Shown here: one piece after another, positions 8,697 to 18,280 of the stretch
Layout: each line of letters begins with the position of its first letter
Numbering within the stretch: the first letter of the stretch is position 1
Source: Streptomyces sp. NBC_01241
GTDB lineage: Bacteria > Actinomycetota > Actinomycetes > Streptomycetales > Streptomycetaceae
Assembly: GCF_041435435.1 (NCBI RefSeq)
Contig: NZ_CP108494.1
Coordinates: 8,590,501-8,654,500 of the forward strand
Length of the DNA: 64,000 nucleotides
Reading direction: 5' to 3'
Notes under the pieces: generated by a model
Databases searched by the model: none
What the model was told of the DNA's origin: nothing
Seen by the model: the letters and a program-made list of their open reading frames with translations, nothing else
Made by a program: the position numbers and the translations under genes

Positions 8697-11593
8697 CGCG
8701 TGCCCCCTCGCAGCTCCACCAGATCGGCCAGTTCCGCATCCGTCAGTTCGGTCAGCGCCGCCTCGCCGGAGCCGAGCACCGCGTCCGCCAGTCCCTGCTT
8801 GCGGGCCAGCATGGCGGCGATCCGGTCCTCGACGGTGCCCTCGGCGATGAGCCGGTGCACCTGCACCGGCTGGGTCTGTCCGATCCGGTACGCGCGGTCG
8901 GTGGCCTGCGCCTCCACCGCCGGGTTCCACCATCGGTCGAAGTGCACGACATGGCCTGCCCGGGTGAGGTTGAGCCCGGTGCCGGCCGCCTTCAGGGACA
9001 GCAGGAAGACCGGGGCTTCGCCCGCCTGGAAGCGGTTCACCATCGCCTCCCGCTCCGCGACCGGCGTACCGCCGTGCAAGAACTGCGTGCGCACCCCGCG
9101 GGCCGCCAGATGCTGTTCGAGGAGCCGGGCCATCTGTACGTACTGGGTGAAGACGAGGACACTCGCGCCCTCCGCCAGGATCGTGTCCAGCAGCTCGTCC
9201 AGCAGCTCCACCTTGCCCGAACGGTCCTCGATCCGGGGCTCCTTCTCCTTGAGGTACTGCGCGGGGTGGTTGCAGATCTGCTTCAGGGCCGTCAACAGCT
9301 TCACGACGAGACCGCGGCGGGCGAGGCCGTCGGCGCCGGAGATCGCGGCCAGCGTCTCGCGTACCACTGCCTCGTACAGGCCCGTCTGTTCCGCCGTCAG
9401 CGACACCGTCCGGTCGGTCTCGGTCTTCGGCGGCAGTTCGGGCGCGATGCCGGGATCCGACTTGCGCCGTCGCAGCAGGAATGGCCGCACCAGCGCGGCG
9501 AGCCGCTCGGCCGCCGCCGGGTCGCCGCCCTCCGCGGTCCGCGCGTAGCGGGTACGGAACGTGCCGAGCCTGCCCAGCAGACCAGGTGTCGTCCAGTCGA
9601 GGATCGCCCACAGCTCGGACAGGTTGTTCTCCACGGGAGTGCCGGTGAGCGCGACCCGTGCCTGTGCGCCGATCGTCCGCAGCTGCTTGGCCGTTGCCGA
9701 GTACGGGTTCTTGACGTGCTGAGCCTCGTCGGCCACCACCATGCCCCAGCGGACGTCGGCGAGTTTTGCCGCGTCGAGCCGCATCGTGCCGTACGTGGTG
9801 AGGACGAACTCGCCGTCCGCCAGGTCCGCGAGGTTGCGCGACCCGCCGTGGAAGCGGCGCACCGGCGTGCCGGGCGCGAACTTCTCGATCTCCCGCTGCC
9901 AGTTCCCCATGAGCGAGGTCGGGCAGACCACCAGCGTGGGCCCCGCGGCCGATTCGATGTTCTGGCGGTGCAGATGCAGGGCGATCAGGGTGATGGTCTT
10001 GCCGAGCCCCATGTCGTCGGCGAGACAGCCGCCGAGGCCGAGCGACGTCATGGTGTGCAGCCAGTTCAGACCGCGCAGCTGGTAGTCGCGCAGTGTGGCT
10101 GCCAGGGCCGCGGGCTGACCGACCGTCCGCTGCCCGTCCTGCCGCCCACCGGACTCCGGGTCGGCCACCCGGCGGCGCAGCTGTTCCAGCCAGCCGGTGG
10201 CCCGGACCTCGACCCGACGGCCGTCGACCTCGGTGGAACCGGTCAGCACCGCTCCGAGCGCATCGATCGGAGTGACCTTGCGGTCCTGGGTCTCGCGGGC
10301 GCGGCGTGCGTCTTCGGGATCGATCAGCACCCACTGGTCGCGCAGCCGCACCACCGGCCTGTTGGCCTCGGCGAGACGGTCGAAATCGGCGCGGCTGAGC
10401 TGCTGGTCGCCCAGGGCGAACCACCAGTTGAACGTCAGCAGCGCATCGGCGGACAGCAGCGGCGGGGTGTCCGAGCCGGTCCGCGCGAACCCCTCGTGTT
10501 CCTGGTCCGCTCCGTCGTCCTGCGGACCGATGACGGCGCGTGCGGTGAGCTTGCGCGCCAGTTCCCTGGGCCAGTGCACCTGGACCCCGGTCGCGGCGAG
10601 TGCCCGCCCGGCTGGGCCGAGGAGTTCGGCGAGCTCTTCATCGGCGGGGTCGACGGAGTCGGGCACCGCGGCCGACAACAGCGGAGCCAGTGGAGGCCAG
10701 GCACGGGCGGCCCGGCGCAGCGCCAACAGGGCGTCCATCCGGACCCGCGGGCCGAAGGCGGCCGCGGCCGGTGCGGAGCCGGCCCAGACCTCGGCGGCAT
10801 CGGCGACCAGCGCCGGATCGCTGACGCTGTGGATCTGCAGGACGGCTCGGAAGGACGGGCCGGCGGTCCGTACCTGGTCCTCGCCCTCGTCCGGCGCCGT
10901 CAGCCCCGACGCCTCGACCCGCAGCGAAAGCCGGACGCCCGCGTCGTGCCCGGCCGCGACATCGGATGCCCAGGCCCGCTGACCGGGTAGACGCTGCGGC
11001 GCGTCGACGGCGAACGCCGGGCCACCGGTGGCGCAGGCCGCCGCGGCGGTGCGCGGCAGCCCGTCCGCCACCGCGTCGAGGAACGCGCGCAGCAGCCGCT
11101 CGGGTTCGGGCAGCAGCACCGGCTGCGCGGTCCCGTCGAGCGGTACCGCATGGGCCAGAGGCGGCATCGAGGCGGCGAGTTCCCGGATCCGCGACTGATC
11201 GTCGGCCGTCAGCGGACCGGCCCGCCAGGCGTCGTGATCGGTGACCGTCAGCCCGGGCAACAGCAGACCCCGGGCAGCGAGTTGCAGCGCGAGGAGAGCA
11301 GCGGCGCCCCAGAACGCGGCGGCGCCGGAAGCATGCTCCGAGGTCCGTGCGCGCGTGAGTACGGGCAGCGCGTCGCGGACCGGGAGCAGCAGCGCCGGTA
11401 CGGCGTACACCCGCGTGTCGGCGCCGACGACGGTCAACTCCTCGACGGAACCAGGAGTATCGGGGGGACTGCTACTGTCCGGATACCAGAAAGCCATACG
11501 GCCGGTACGGCAGGGATCCGCGGGCAGGAAGACCACGGAGCAGCCGGAGAGTGCGGAGATCTCGGAGAGCGTTGTCGCAGGAAGCCTGTGCAC
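8693..11593 (-). CDS. SNF2-family DEAD/DEAH-box helicase
   Basis: About 966 residues. The N-terminal 500 residues are the poorly characterised region of bacterial SNF2 proteins. The ATPase core has Walker A as DDMGLGKT, motif II as VADEAQ, motif III LTGTPVENN, and motif VI as QATDRAYRIGQ, all intact, so an active ATP-dependent DNA translocase is expected. The start is uncertain: a GTG at 11593 (VHRLPATT) is used here because codons further upstream cross an AT-rich stretch; GTG codons near 11653 or an extension to 11761 are possible. The stop overlaps the SWIM gene start. Confidence 0.88.
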   Translation of the reverse strand: MHRLPATTLSEISALSGCSVVFLPADPCRTGRMAFWYPDSSSPPDTPGSVEELTVVGADTRVYAVPALLLPVRDALPVLTRARTSEHASGAAAFWGAAALLALQLAARGLLLPGLTVTDHDAWRAGPLTADDQSRIRELAASMPPLAHAVPLDGTAQPVLLPEPERLLRAFLDAVADGLPRTAAAACATGGPAFAVDAPQRLPGQRAWASDVAAGHDAGVRLSLRVEASGLTAPDEGEDQVRTAGPSFRAVLQIHSVSDPALVADAAEVWAGSAPAAAAFGPRVRMDALLALRRAARAWPPLAPLLSAAVPDSVDPADEELAELLGPAGRALAATGVQVHWPRELARKLTARAVIGPQDDGADQEHEGFARTGSDTPPLLSADALLTFNWWFALGDQQLSRADFDRLAEANRPVVRLRDQWVLIDPEDARRARETQDRKVTPIDALGAVLTGSTEVDGRRVEVRATGWLEQLRRRVADPESGGRQDGQRTVGQPAALAATLRDYQLRGLNWLHTMTSLGLGGCLADDMGLGKTITLIALHLHRQNIESAAGPTLVVCPTSLMGNWQREIEKFAPGTPVRRFHGGSRNLADLADGEFVLTTYGTMRLDAAKLADVRWGMVVADEAQHVKNPYSATAKQLRTIGAQARVALTGTPVENNLSELWAILDWTTPGLLGRLGTFRTRYARTAEGGDPAAAERLAALVRPFLLRRRKSDPGIAPELPPKTETDRTVSLTAEQTGLYEAVVRETLAAISGADGLARRGLVVKLLTALKQICNHPAQYLKEKEPRIEDRSGKVELLDELLDTILAEGASVLVFTQYVQMARLLEQHLAARGVRTQFLHGGTPVAEREAMVNRFQAGEAPVFLLSLKAAGTGLNLTRAGHVVHFDRWWNPAVEAQATDRAYRIGQTQPVQVHRLIAEGTVEDRIAAMLARKQGLADAVLGSGEAALTELTDAELADLVELRGGTR

Positions 11594-11873
11594 AGCGATG
11601 CCGAATTCCTCAAATTTGACTAGTTGGGGTTCGAGGCGCCGAGGGTACTCCACCACCGCGTGTCTCCGTGAGCGGAATCGCCGTGATCCGGCCCACTTCA
11701 GATGACTCGGCAGCCCTGCCCTGCCACCTGCCTCGCTTCGGGGTGGAGCCAGCACCCCCACAGGGGGAGGGGGCTTCCCCCGGAGTTCCGGGGTGATGGC
11801 GCCATGGCTGACGTACCCCTCGTAACCGTACGTTTCTACAGGTCAGCGCAGCTTTCCAGAGACCGGAGACCTC

Positions 11874-12962
11874 ATGCCCCAGACCGTAGCCACCGTCGTG
11901 GACGGCGTCCGTGACGGTACGGGAAGTGCTGTAAGTGATGTAGATGCCGGCCGTACCGGAACCGCCCCGAGCCAGGGGAGTGCCTTCGCTCCCCTCCTAC
12001 GGGCGGTCAAGGGGCAGGGGCTCCTGGAACGGCGCACCGGGTGGTACGCGGCGGGCATCGCCGCCAACCTGGTCGCTCTGGGCGCCGTGCTCACCGGCAT
12101 GTTCCTCCTCGGTAATACGTGGTGGACCCTGCTGCTCGCACTGCCGTTGGCGATCTTCTGGTCCCGCACCGCGTTCGTCGGACACGACGCCGGACACGCC
12201 CAGATATCCGGTGACCGCGAGGCGAGCCGGGCCATCGGCCTCGTGCACGCCAACCTCCTGCTCGGCATGAACGAGGCATGGTGGAACGACAAGCACGTAC
12301 GCCACCACGCCAACCCCAACCACATCGACAAGGATCCTGACGTCGGCGTCGGCGCCCTGGTCTGGACCCAGAAGCAGGCGGCCCAGCGAGAAGGCTTCGC
12401 CCGCTGGCTCACCCGTAACCAGGCGTGGCTGTTCTTCCCGATGCTGCTCCTCGAAGGCATCGCGCTCAAGATCTCCGGCTTCCAGTACCTGCGGCGGCAG
12501 CCCGCCCGCGAACGGGCCCTCTCGGCACTGCTCCTGGTCGCCCATCTCTGCCTGTACGCAACACTGCTGCTCACCGTCATGTCCCCGGGGAAGGCCGTCG
12601 TCTTCGCGCTCGTGCACCACGCGTTGTTCGGGCTCCACCTGGGCATGGCGTTCGCGCCGAACCACAAGGGCATGGAGATGCCCGACCTCGACGGCGACCG
12701 CTGGGGCCACCTCCAGCGCCAGGTCCTGACCTCGCGCAACGTACGCGGCGGCATTCTCACGGACTGGTTCCTCGGCGGACTCAACTACCAGATCGAGCAC
12801 CACCTCTTCCCGAGCATGCCCCGCCCGCATCTGCGCCTGGCACAGCCCATGGTGCGGGCCCACTGCGAGACGATCGGCATGCCGTACACGGAGACCGGAC
12901 TGATCGAGTCCTACCGGCAGGCACTCCAGCACATGCACGAGGTCGGCGAACCCCTGCGGTGA
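11874..12962 (+). CDS. Membrane fatty acid desaturase
   Basis: 362 residues with several membrane spans (about 58-100 and 165-225). The three histidine boxes of membrane di-iron desaturases are present: HDAGH at 104-108, HVRHH at 141-145 and QIEHH in the C-terminal part (LNYQIEHHLFPSMP). It would introduce a double bond into an acyl chain of membrane lipid or acyl-CoA using O2 and a ferredoxin-type donor. No reductase or ferredoxin gene is adjacent. It diverges from the SNF2 helicase. Confidence 0.92.
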   Translation: MPQTVATVVDGVRDGTGSAVSDVDAGRTGTAPSQGSAFAPLLRAVKGQGLLERRTGWYAAGIAANLVALGAVLTGMFLLGNTWWTLLLALPLAIFWSRTAFVGHDAGHAQISGDREASRAIGLVHANLLLGMNEAWWNDKHVRHHANPNHIDKDPDVGVGALVWTQKQAAQREGFARWLTRNQAWLFFPMLLLEGIALKISGFQYLRRQPARERALSALLLVAHLCLYATLLLTVMSPGKAVVFALVHHALFGLHLGMAFAPNHKGMEMPDLDGDRWGHLQRQVLTSRNVRGGILTDWFLGGLNYQIEHHLFPSMPRPHLRLAQPMVRAHCETIGMPYTETGLIESYRQALQHMHEVGEPLR

Positions 12963-13049
12963 GGAAGTCGCGGCGGGCAGGAACCGATGGGGGCGCACAG
13001 GCGTTCTCACAGCAGGAGCGGCTTCCGGGCCGCGAAGGAGGCGTGGACG

Positions 13050-13232
13050 ATGTCGAACAGCGCGAAGATTGCCATCGGGGGAGTCGTCGTGGCGGTCATC
13101 CTGATGCCGTTCATCGGATTCTGGCTGTCGCTGCTGATCCTGATCGGAGTTCCGGCGGTCGCCTATCTGCTGCTGGACCCGAGTCAGCGACGCAGGCTCC
13201 GCAGGATCACCCGCAAGGAAATAGGCCGCTGA
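13050..13232 (+). CDS. Small hydrophobic membrane protein
   Basis: 60 residues from the ATG at 13050, chosen because AAGGAGG lies just before it. The protein is MSNSAKIAIGG, then one or two hydrophobic helices (VVVAVILMPFIGFWLSLLIL and GVPAVAYLLL), then a basic tail RRRLRRITRKEIGR. This fits a small inner-membrane protein with a positive cytoplasmic tail. The family is not recognised. It sits 87 bases after the desaturase and before the MOSC gene, so it may be transcribed with both. Confidence 0.6.
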   Translation: MSNSAKIAIGGVVVAVILMPFIGFWLSLLILIGVPAVAYLLLDPSQRRRLRRITRKEIGR

Positions 13233-13288
13233 ACCATCAGTCGAAGACAAGCTGCCGACAACAAGCCGACAACAAGGGGGATTCAGCT

Positions 13289-13831
13289 GTGGGCGGGACC
13301 GTGACCGCGGTGAGCAGGAACGAGGCATATTCGTTCACCAAGCCGAACCGGAAGAGCATCACCCTGCTGGCCGGGCTCGGCGTGGAGGGAGATGTGCACG
13401 CGGGAGTCACGGTCAAGCACCGGTCACGGGTCGCGCGGGATCCCACCCAGCCGAATCTGCGCCAGGTCCATCTCATCCACGCGGAGCTGTTCGGCGAATT
13501 GCGGGCAGCGGGTTTCGAGGTCGCTCCCGGCGATCTCGGGGAGAACGTCACGACCGGCGGGGTTGATCTCCTGGCCCTGCCCGTCGGCACTCTGCTGCAC
13601 CTCGGCGACGAGGCAGTCGTCGAGGTCACCGGCCTGCGCAATCCGTGCCTGCAGATCGACACCTTCCGGGACGGGCTCCTCAAGCAGGTCGTCGGCCGGG
13701 ACGCTACGGACCGGATCGTGCGCAAGGCCGGGATCATGGGCATTGTCGCGGCCGGTGGTGTGGTCCGGCCCGGCGACCGGATCGAGGCCCAGCTGCCCGT
13801 CGGGCCGCATCGGGCGCTGGAGCGCGTATAG
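13289..13831 (+). CDS. MOSC domain protein
   Basis: 180 residues from a GTG preceded by AAGGGGG at 8 bases. Typical MOSC segments are visible: GVEGDVHAG near the N-terminus, LIHAELFGEL, PGDLGENVTTGGVDLLALPVGT and LRNPCLQID, the last with the conserved Cys that contacts the molybdenum cofactor sulfur in this superfamily. Members handle molybdenum cofactor or sulfur transfer, or reduce N-hydroxylated compounds. The specific activity is unknown. The only molybdoenzyme seen in the window is the PaoABC operon about 31 kb away. Confidence 0.85.
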   Translation: MGGTVTAVSRNEAYSFTKPNRKSITLLAGLGVEGDVHAGVTVKHRSRVARDPTQPNLRQVHLIHAELFGELRAAGFEVAPGDLGENVTTGGVDLLALPVGTLLHLGDEAVVEVTGLRNPCLQIDTFRDGLLKQVVGRDATDRIVRKAGIMGIVAAGGVVRPGDRIEAQLPVGPHRALERV

Positions 13832-13918
13832 CCGGAGAGCGCGCGGTACGCGGCGGTGGGGGCGGAAGGCGGCCGTCGGCGGGCCGGCTGCCCCTTCGCG
13901 CCGCCGCCGGGAGCCTGC

Positions 13919-15079
13919 TCAGCCCGGCCGTACCGCGATGGCGTCCAGGGCCTTCAACAGGCCGGGCAGTTCCGTGCCGCGCCCGACCGGAAGCACCTCG
14001 CCCGGTTCCTCGTCCAGCAGGATGAACGCGATGTCATCGGTCCTGGCGACCAGTGACCAGCCGGGGCCGTCGGCGCGCAGCATCCGGGCGTCGCCCGTGG
14101 CGAAGGAGGACCGAACGCGGCCCGGGGGCGGCGGGGTGTCCACATAGGAATGGGCCTCCGCGAGGGCCCGGCGTACTCCAGCGTGCGCACTGGAAGGCTT
14201 GTCCTCTGCGGGGTTCTGGGCGGTGGAGGAGGGCCCGTCGCTCCGGGGCCGCTTCTCGACCCCGGCCTCGATCTCGGCTCCGGTCCCGGTTCCGGCTTCG
14301 TCTACGGCGTTGCCCCCGCCGACAGCTCCGTCCTCGGACTCCACCTCGGCTCCGGTCCCGCCCGTGACTTCATTCCCGGCTTTGGCGTCGGCGTAGGAGT
14401 CGACATCTGCTCCGGCGTCGGCACTGAGCTCGCCGTCGCCTTCATTTCCGGCATCGGCGTCGACCTGTTCGGCAAGCCCGGCGGACGTGCCGGGGCGGTC
14501 GTCGGCCGGGCCCCCGGCCGACTCCGCGCCGCCGCCCGGAGTGGCGAAGTCGGTCTCGTCGTCGAGCTGCTCGCGCCAGGCCGCCCACTGGTGCGCTATC
14601 TCGTCCGCACCCATGCGCCGCTGTGCCGGACCCCACGACTCCGTGTCCGGAGGTGTCAGCGGCGCCGGATCGGTGCCGTCGGCATCCGGGTCCGGCAACG
14701 GATCGTGCGGGGCGGCCAGTCCCGGGGCGGCGGCTCTCACCGCGAGAGGCCAGCCGGGCAGAGCGCAGACCACCGAACGGTCGTCGGGGGAGAGGTCGTA
14801 GTCCATTCCGCAGTCCCAGGCCGCGATGGCGACCGCGACCAGCGACACGTCCTCGACGACGACGGTCCACCGCGCACCACCGCCGTCCTGGCCGAGAACC
14901 AGTCCGTACCCTTCGGCGTACGGTTCGAGGGCGAACGCCGCACATGCTGCGGGGTAGTCGTCGCCGAGCACGCTCGGGAACTGTGCCGGTGTCAGCAGCA
15001 CCGCGGTCAGCACATACAGTGCGTCGTCGTCCGTGACTACGTCGCTCGTGCCGGTCACGGCACCCTCCTCGTCCGTCAT
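13919..15079 (-). CDS. Uncharacterised protein with long acidic Asp/Gly/Glu linker
   Basis: 386 residues from MTDEEGAVTG. An N-terminal globular part (about 1-180: ALYVLTAVLLTPAQFPSVLGDDY, then WTVVVEDVSLVAVAIAAWDCGMDYDLSP) is followed by a low-complexity acidic region (about 180-310, rich in AGNEG, DADAG, GTGAE) and a C-terminal domain ending RTDDIAFILLDEEPGEVLPVGRGTELPGLLKALDAI. No signal peptide or membrane span. Not assigned to a known function. The codons of the linker are as GC-biased as the neighbours, so it is native. It converges on the MOSC gene. Confidence 0.75.
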   Translation of the reverse strand: MTDEEGAVTGTSDVVTDDDALYVLTAVLLTPAQFPSVLGDDYPAACAAFALEPYAEGYGLVLGQDGGGARWTVVVEDVSLVAVAIAAWDCGMDYDLSPDDRSVVCALPGWPLAVRAAAPGLAAPHDPLPDPDADGTDPAPLTPPDTESWGPAQRRMGADEIAHQWAAWREQLDDETDFATPGGGAESAGGPADDRPGTSAGLAEQVDADAGNEGDGELSADAGADVDSYADAKAGNEVTGGTGAEVESEDGAVGGGNAVDEAGTGTGAEIEAGVEKRPRSDGPSSTAQNPAEDKPSSAHAGVRRALAEAHSYVDTPPPPGRVRSSFATGDARMLRADGPGWSLVARTDDIAFILLDEEPGEVLPVGRGTELPGLLKALDAIAVRPG

Positions 15080-15175
15080 GGTTGTCCGTCGGCGCACCTT
15101 AACCAGTCGGTATCCCACTCGTCGAGGCCCTGACAAAGGAGGACGCGGGGCCCGCGTCCGGGCGGACGGCGCTGC

Positions 15176-15481
15176 TCAGTCGGTGGGCAGACCGAGCAGC
15201 GTACGGGCCACTGTCTGCGGTGATTCGTCGCGCTCGCGGGCCAGCGCGATGACGGCCCGGCAGGCCAGCTCATTGATGCCGAAGGAGAGTGCCTCGGGCG
15301 ACACCCAGCCGCTCGCCTCGTCGATCCGTGCCTGATCCTCCTCCACGGACGCCGAGACGTACGTGGCGGCTGCCTCGAACAGGTTGTGCTGCTTGCGCTC
15401 CTGTTCGAGAGGGGCTGCGGGCCGCTGGTCCTTCCGGTCGGGGGAGACAACCTGCCGGAGAGTGCCGAATATGCCGATCAT
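15176..15481 (-). CDS. Uncharacterised short protein
   Basis: 101 residues when started at the ATG at 15481 (MIGIFGTLRQVVSPDRKDQ), which has GGGAGG 8-9 bases upstream. The frame is open back to 15622 and a longer 148-residue form cannot be excluded. The rest is a helical segment (QERKQHNLFEAAATYVSASVEEDQARIDEASGW) followed by LACRAVIALARERDESPQTVARTLLGLPTD. It diverges from the MpaB-like gene, so the region 15482-15636 should hold both promoters. Function unknown. Confidence 0.55.
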   Translation of the reverse strand: MIGIFGTLRQVVSPDRKDQRPAAPLEQERKQHNLFEAAATYVSASVEEDQARIDEASGWVSPEALSFGINELACRAVIALARERDESPQTVARTLLGLPTD

Positions 15482-15636
15482 GGAGACCGTCCTCCCGAGG
15501 ACCTGTGAACGCATGACGTGCCCGAACAACATCTGGGCGAACATCATCTGCTCGCCCAGCACGTGCTCGTACACCCTATGGTGTTCCCCGCCGACGTAGA
15601 GTTGGACCACCGACCGAGGCAAGGGGGCAGCGCGCG

Positions 15637-16539
15637 ATGAATCGGTACGACCGGCTGAGCGAAATTCAGCGCCTCGATCCGGAGCGGGACTTCCTCCGGA
15701 TCTATCGGATCACGGCAACCTACGAATTTCCCTGGGATATCACCCGCGCTCTCGAACTGGCCCTGTACCGCACCTATGCCGTCCCGAGCATCGGACGACT
15801 CCTGGCCGAAACCAGCGAACTGACGGACCGTTCGCAGAAGCGCTACGACGACACCGCGCTCCTCCTCGACACGGTCGTCGAGCACGGCTTCGAGAGCACC
15901 CCGGGGCGCACGGCCATCCGCCGGATCAATCAGATGCACCGCAGTTACGACATCAGCAACGACGACATGCGCTATGTGCTGTGCACCTTCGTCGTCACCC
16001 CGAAGCGGTGGCTCGACAGCTACGGCTGGCGCCGGCTGTCCGACCACGAACTGCGGGCGTGCGCCGCCTACTACCGGACCCTGGGCGCCCATATGGGCAT
16101 CAAGGACCTGCCGGAGACGTACGAGGATTTCGAGCGCACCCTTGACAGCTACGAGGCCGAGCACTTCGGCTGGGACGAAGGGGGGCGCCGCGTCTCCGAC
16201 GCCACCTTGGACCTGATGAGCTCCTGGTATCCGCGTCCCTTCGCGGCCGTCGCGCGGAAAGCGGCCCTCGCGCTTCTCGACGATTCCCTGCTGCGGGCGT
16301 TCCGGTACGAACGACCGGGCTCCGCGACCCGAAACCTCACCCACGGCGCCCTGCGGCTGAGGGCACGGGCCGTACGACTGCTGCCGCCGCGTGCCACCCC
16401 GCACTACGCCCGGCAGAACCCGGAGATCAAAGGCTATCCGGACGGCTACGAGGTGGCCGGGCTCGGTACGTTCCCCAGCCCGGGCATTCGCGGCTGTCCG
16501 GTCGCGCACACCGGACGCCCCGACGCCCCGGTCGAATGA
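15637..16539 (+). CDS. DUF2236 / MpaB-like (latex-clearing-protein fold) oxygenase family protein
   Basis: 300 residues. The order of conserved elements fits the ER-bound oxygenase mpaB / rubber oxygenase catalytic domain: an early YEFPWDITRALELALYRTYAVPSIGRLL, the central INQMHRSYDISNDDMRYVLCTFVVTPKRW, and a C-terminal LLPPR...PEIKGYPDGY motif. Related latex clearing proteins bind haem b, and the His of the NQMHR segment is a candidate ligand (inference). It has no signal peptide, so it acts inside the cell, unlike secreted Lcp. The substrate is unknown. Confidence 0.8.
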   Translation: MNRYDRLSEIQRLDPERDFLRIYRITATYEFPWDITRALELALYRTYAVPSIGRLLAETSELTDRSQKRYDDTALLLDTVVEHGFESTPGRTAIRRINQMHRSYDISNDDMRYVLCTFVVTPKRWLDSYGWRRLSDHELRACAAYYRTLGAHMGIKDLPETYEDFERTLDSYEAEHFGWDEGGRRVSDATLDLMSSWYPRPFAAVARKAALALLDDSLLRAFRYERPGSATRNLTHGALRLRARAVRLLPPRATPHYARQNPEIKGYPDGYEVAGLGTFPSPGIRGCPVAHTGRPDAPVE

Positions 16540-16622
16540 GGAGCCGAGCGAGGAGCCGAGCGCGCGGTCGAGCCGGCAGCCGATCGCTCAGGAAGTGAGC
16601 AGGGCGGCAGAGCGCTCGACCG

Positions 16623-17222
16623 TCAGCGCATCCGTACGGAGAGGGCGAGGAACCGGTCGTCCTCGTCGGTGTACGTATCGAGCCGCCAGCCCGAACGTGC
16701 CAGCAGGGGGCGGAGGTTGTGCTCGGCGCGCAGATCGTCGTCCGTGATCCGGCGGCCGTGGCGCGCTGCCAGAGCGGCCCGCCCGATGGGATGGAAGAGG
16801 GCCAGCAGTCCTCCCGGCCGGACCACTCGCGCCAATTCCGCCAGGTCCGGTCCGGGGTGGGACAGATGGGAGATCAGCCCGGCCCCGAACACCGCGTCGA
16901 GCGACCGCGACCGCAAGGGAAGACGGGCGACATCGGCGAGGAGCAGAGTTCCACTGCCGTTCCGCGCCGCCCGTACCGCCGCCTCCAGCATCGCCGCCGT
17001 GAGGTCCACGCCCAGGACCGTGCCCCGCGGTCCCACGGCCGCGCGCAGAGCAGGCAGTGCCCGGCCCGTACCGCAGCCGGCGTCGAGCACCGCGTCACCG
17101 GGACCCAGCCCGAGTGTGCCGACGGCGGAGGCGTAGGCAGGCCCGTCGTCGGGAAACCGGGTGTCCCAGTCCGCCGCGCGCGCCGTGAAGAACTCCTGGA
17201 CGTGTGTGTGGTCATCGGTCAT
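16623..17222 (-). CDS. Class I SAM-dependent methyltransferase
   Basis: 199 residues with a standard Rossmann methyltransferase core: motif I AVLDAGCGTGRALPAL around 44-59, LGVDLTAAMLEAA for the acidic loop, then LLLADVARLPLRSRSLDAVFGAGLISHLSHP for motifs II-III, and VVRPGGLLALFHP. This looks like a UbiE/Methyltransf_11-type small-molecule methyltransferase. No neighbouring biosynthetic genes identify its substrate. Its 3' end converges on the MpaB-like gene with an 83-base gap. Confidence 0.88.
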   Translation of the reverse strand: MTDDHTHVQEFFTARAADWDTRFPDDGPAYASAVGTLGLGPGDAVLDAGCGTGRALPALRAAVGPRGTVLGVDLTAAMLEAAVRAARNGSGTLLLADVARLPLRSRSLDAVFGAGLISHLSHPGPDLAELARVVRPGGLLALFHPIGRAALAARHGRRITDDDLRAEHNLRPLLARSGWRLDTYTDEDDRFLALSVRMR

Positions 17223-17393
17223 ACGGACATGATCGCGCAGTTGCCGAGGGGGCGGAACAGAGCGAAACATTGGGAAATGGGGTGCATGTTCGAGCACCCT
17301 ATGATCGTTGGGGAACATCTCTCTGTCATATTTCAGCAGCTTTCGAACTGCGCCCTGGGTGCGCGCCCCCACCGCGACTAGCGTCCCCGATTC

Positions 17394-18272
17394 ATGGGAC
17401 ACCTGGACCACGCCACCTTCGGCTGGCTGACACCTGTGCTGTCGTACGCGATGGCATGCATCGGCGCCGCACTCGGACTGAGCTGCACCGTGCGGGCACT
17501 CGACACGACCGGCCGTTCGCGCCGCAACTGGCTGATCACGGCCGCGTCCGCCATCGGCTCGGGCATCTGGACGATGCACTTCGTAGCGATGCTCGGGTTC
17601 GGCGTGACCGGCACCGACATCCGCTACAACGTGGCACTGACCATCCTCAGCCTGCTCGGCGCCATGGTGGTGGTCGGCGGCGGAGTCTTCGCCGTCGGCT
17701 ACAGCCGCGACCGGACCAGGGCACTGCTGCTCGGCGGGTTCGCCACCGGACTCGGCGTCGCCAGCATGCATTACCTGGGAATGGCGGCGCTCCGCCTGCA
17801 CGGCACGATCCACTACGACCCGTTGCGCGTCGCGCTCTCCGTCGCCCTCGCTGTCGTGGCCGCGACGGCGGCGCTCTGGGCGGCGCTCAACATCAAATCC
17901 ACCCGGGCCGTCGCACTGGCCTCGCTCGTCATGGGCGCGGCGGTCAGCAGCATGCACTACACCGGAATGCTGGCAGTCTCCGTGCAGGTCACCCCCTCGG
18001 GCAGGGAACTCGCCGGGGCAACGACCATGCAGTTCATCTTTCCCCTGGCCGTCGGTCTCGGCTCGTACCTCTTCCTGACCTCGGCGTTCGTCGCGCTCTC
18101 CCCGACGGCCAGGGAACGCGACGCCTACGTCTACGCCGAACGCACCGCAGGACCGGCCGAAGCGGACTCCACCGAGACCGCACCACACGGATTCACCGGG
18201 CGGGGTCCCGTCCCCCGACCACGACGCGGTGGACCGAGCGCCCGCGACACATTGCCCGCCACTGCGCCCTGA
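17394..18272 (+). CDS. MHYT-domain membrane sensor protein
   Basis: 292 residues with seven predicted membrane helices. The MHYT repeats are visible three times as MHFVAM, MHYLGM and MHYTGM, each near the outer face of a helix; this family is proposed to bind a metal such as copper and sense O2, CO or NO. There is no attached GGDEF, EAL or kinase domain, only a hydrophilic C-terminal tail of about 60 residues. TAGCGT lies 9 bases before the ATG with no ribosome site, so the message may be leaderless. It is just upstream of the conservon kinase and could feed signals to it (inference). Confidence 0.9.
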   Translation: MGHLDHATFGWLTPVLSYAMACIGAALGLSCTVRALDTTGRSRRNWLITAASAIGSGIWTMHFVAMLGFGVTGTDIRYNVALTILSLLGAMVVVGGGVFAVGYSRDRTRALLLGGFATGLGVASMHYLGMAALRLHGTIHYDPLRVALSVALAVVAATAALWAALNIKSTRAVALASLVMGAAVSSMHYTGMLAVSVQVTPSGRELAGATTMQFIFPLAVGLGSYLFLTSAFVALSPTARERDAYVYAERTAGPAEADSTETAPHGFTGRGPVPRPRRGGPSARDTLPATAP

Positions 18273-18280
18273 CACCACGG

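Noticed and set aside
8697..10424. An open frame running antisense-like through the helicase that joins the SWIM gene into a 1030-residue product
   Set aside because: The part upstream of 8696 is Arg/Pro/Gly noise and lies in a different frame of the well-conserved SNF2 gene. The SWIM gene has its own ATG coupled to the helicase stop.
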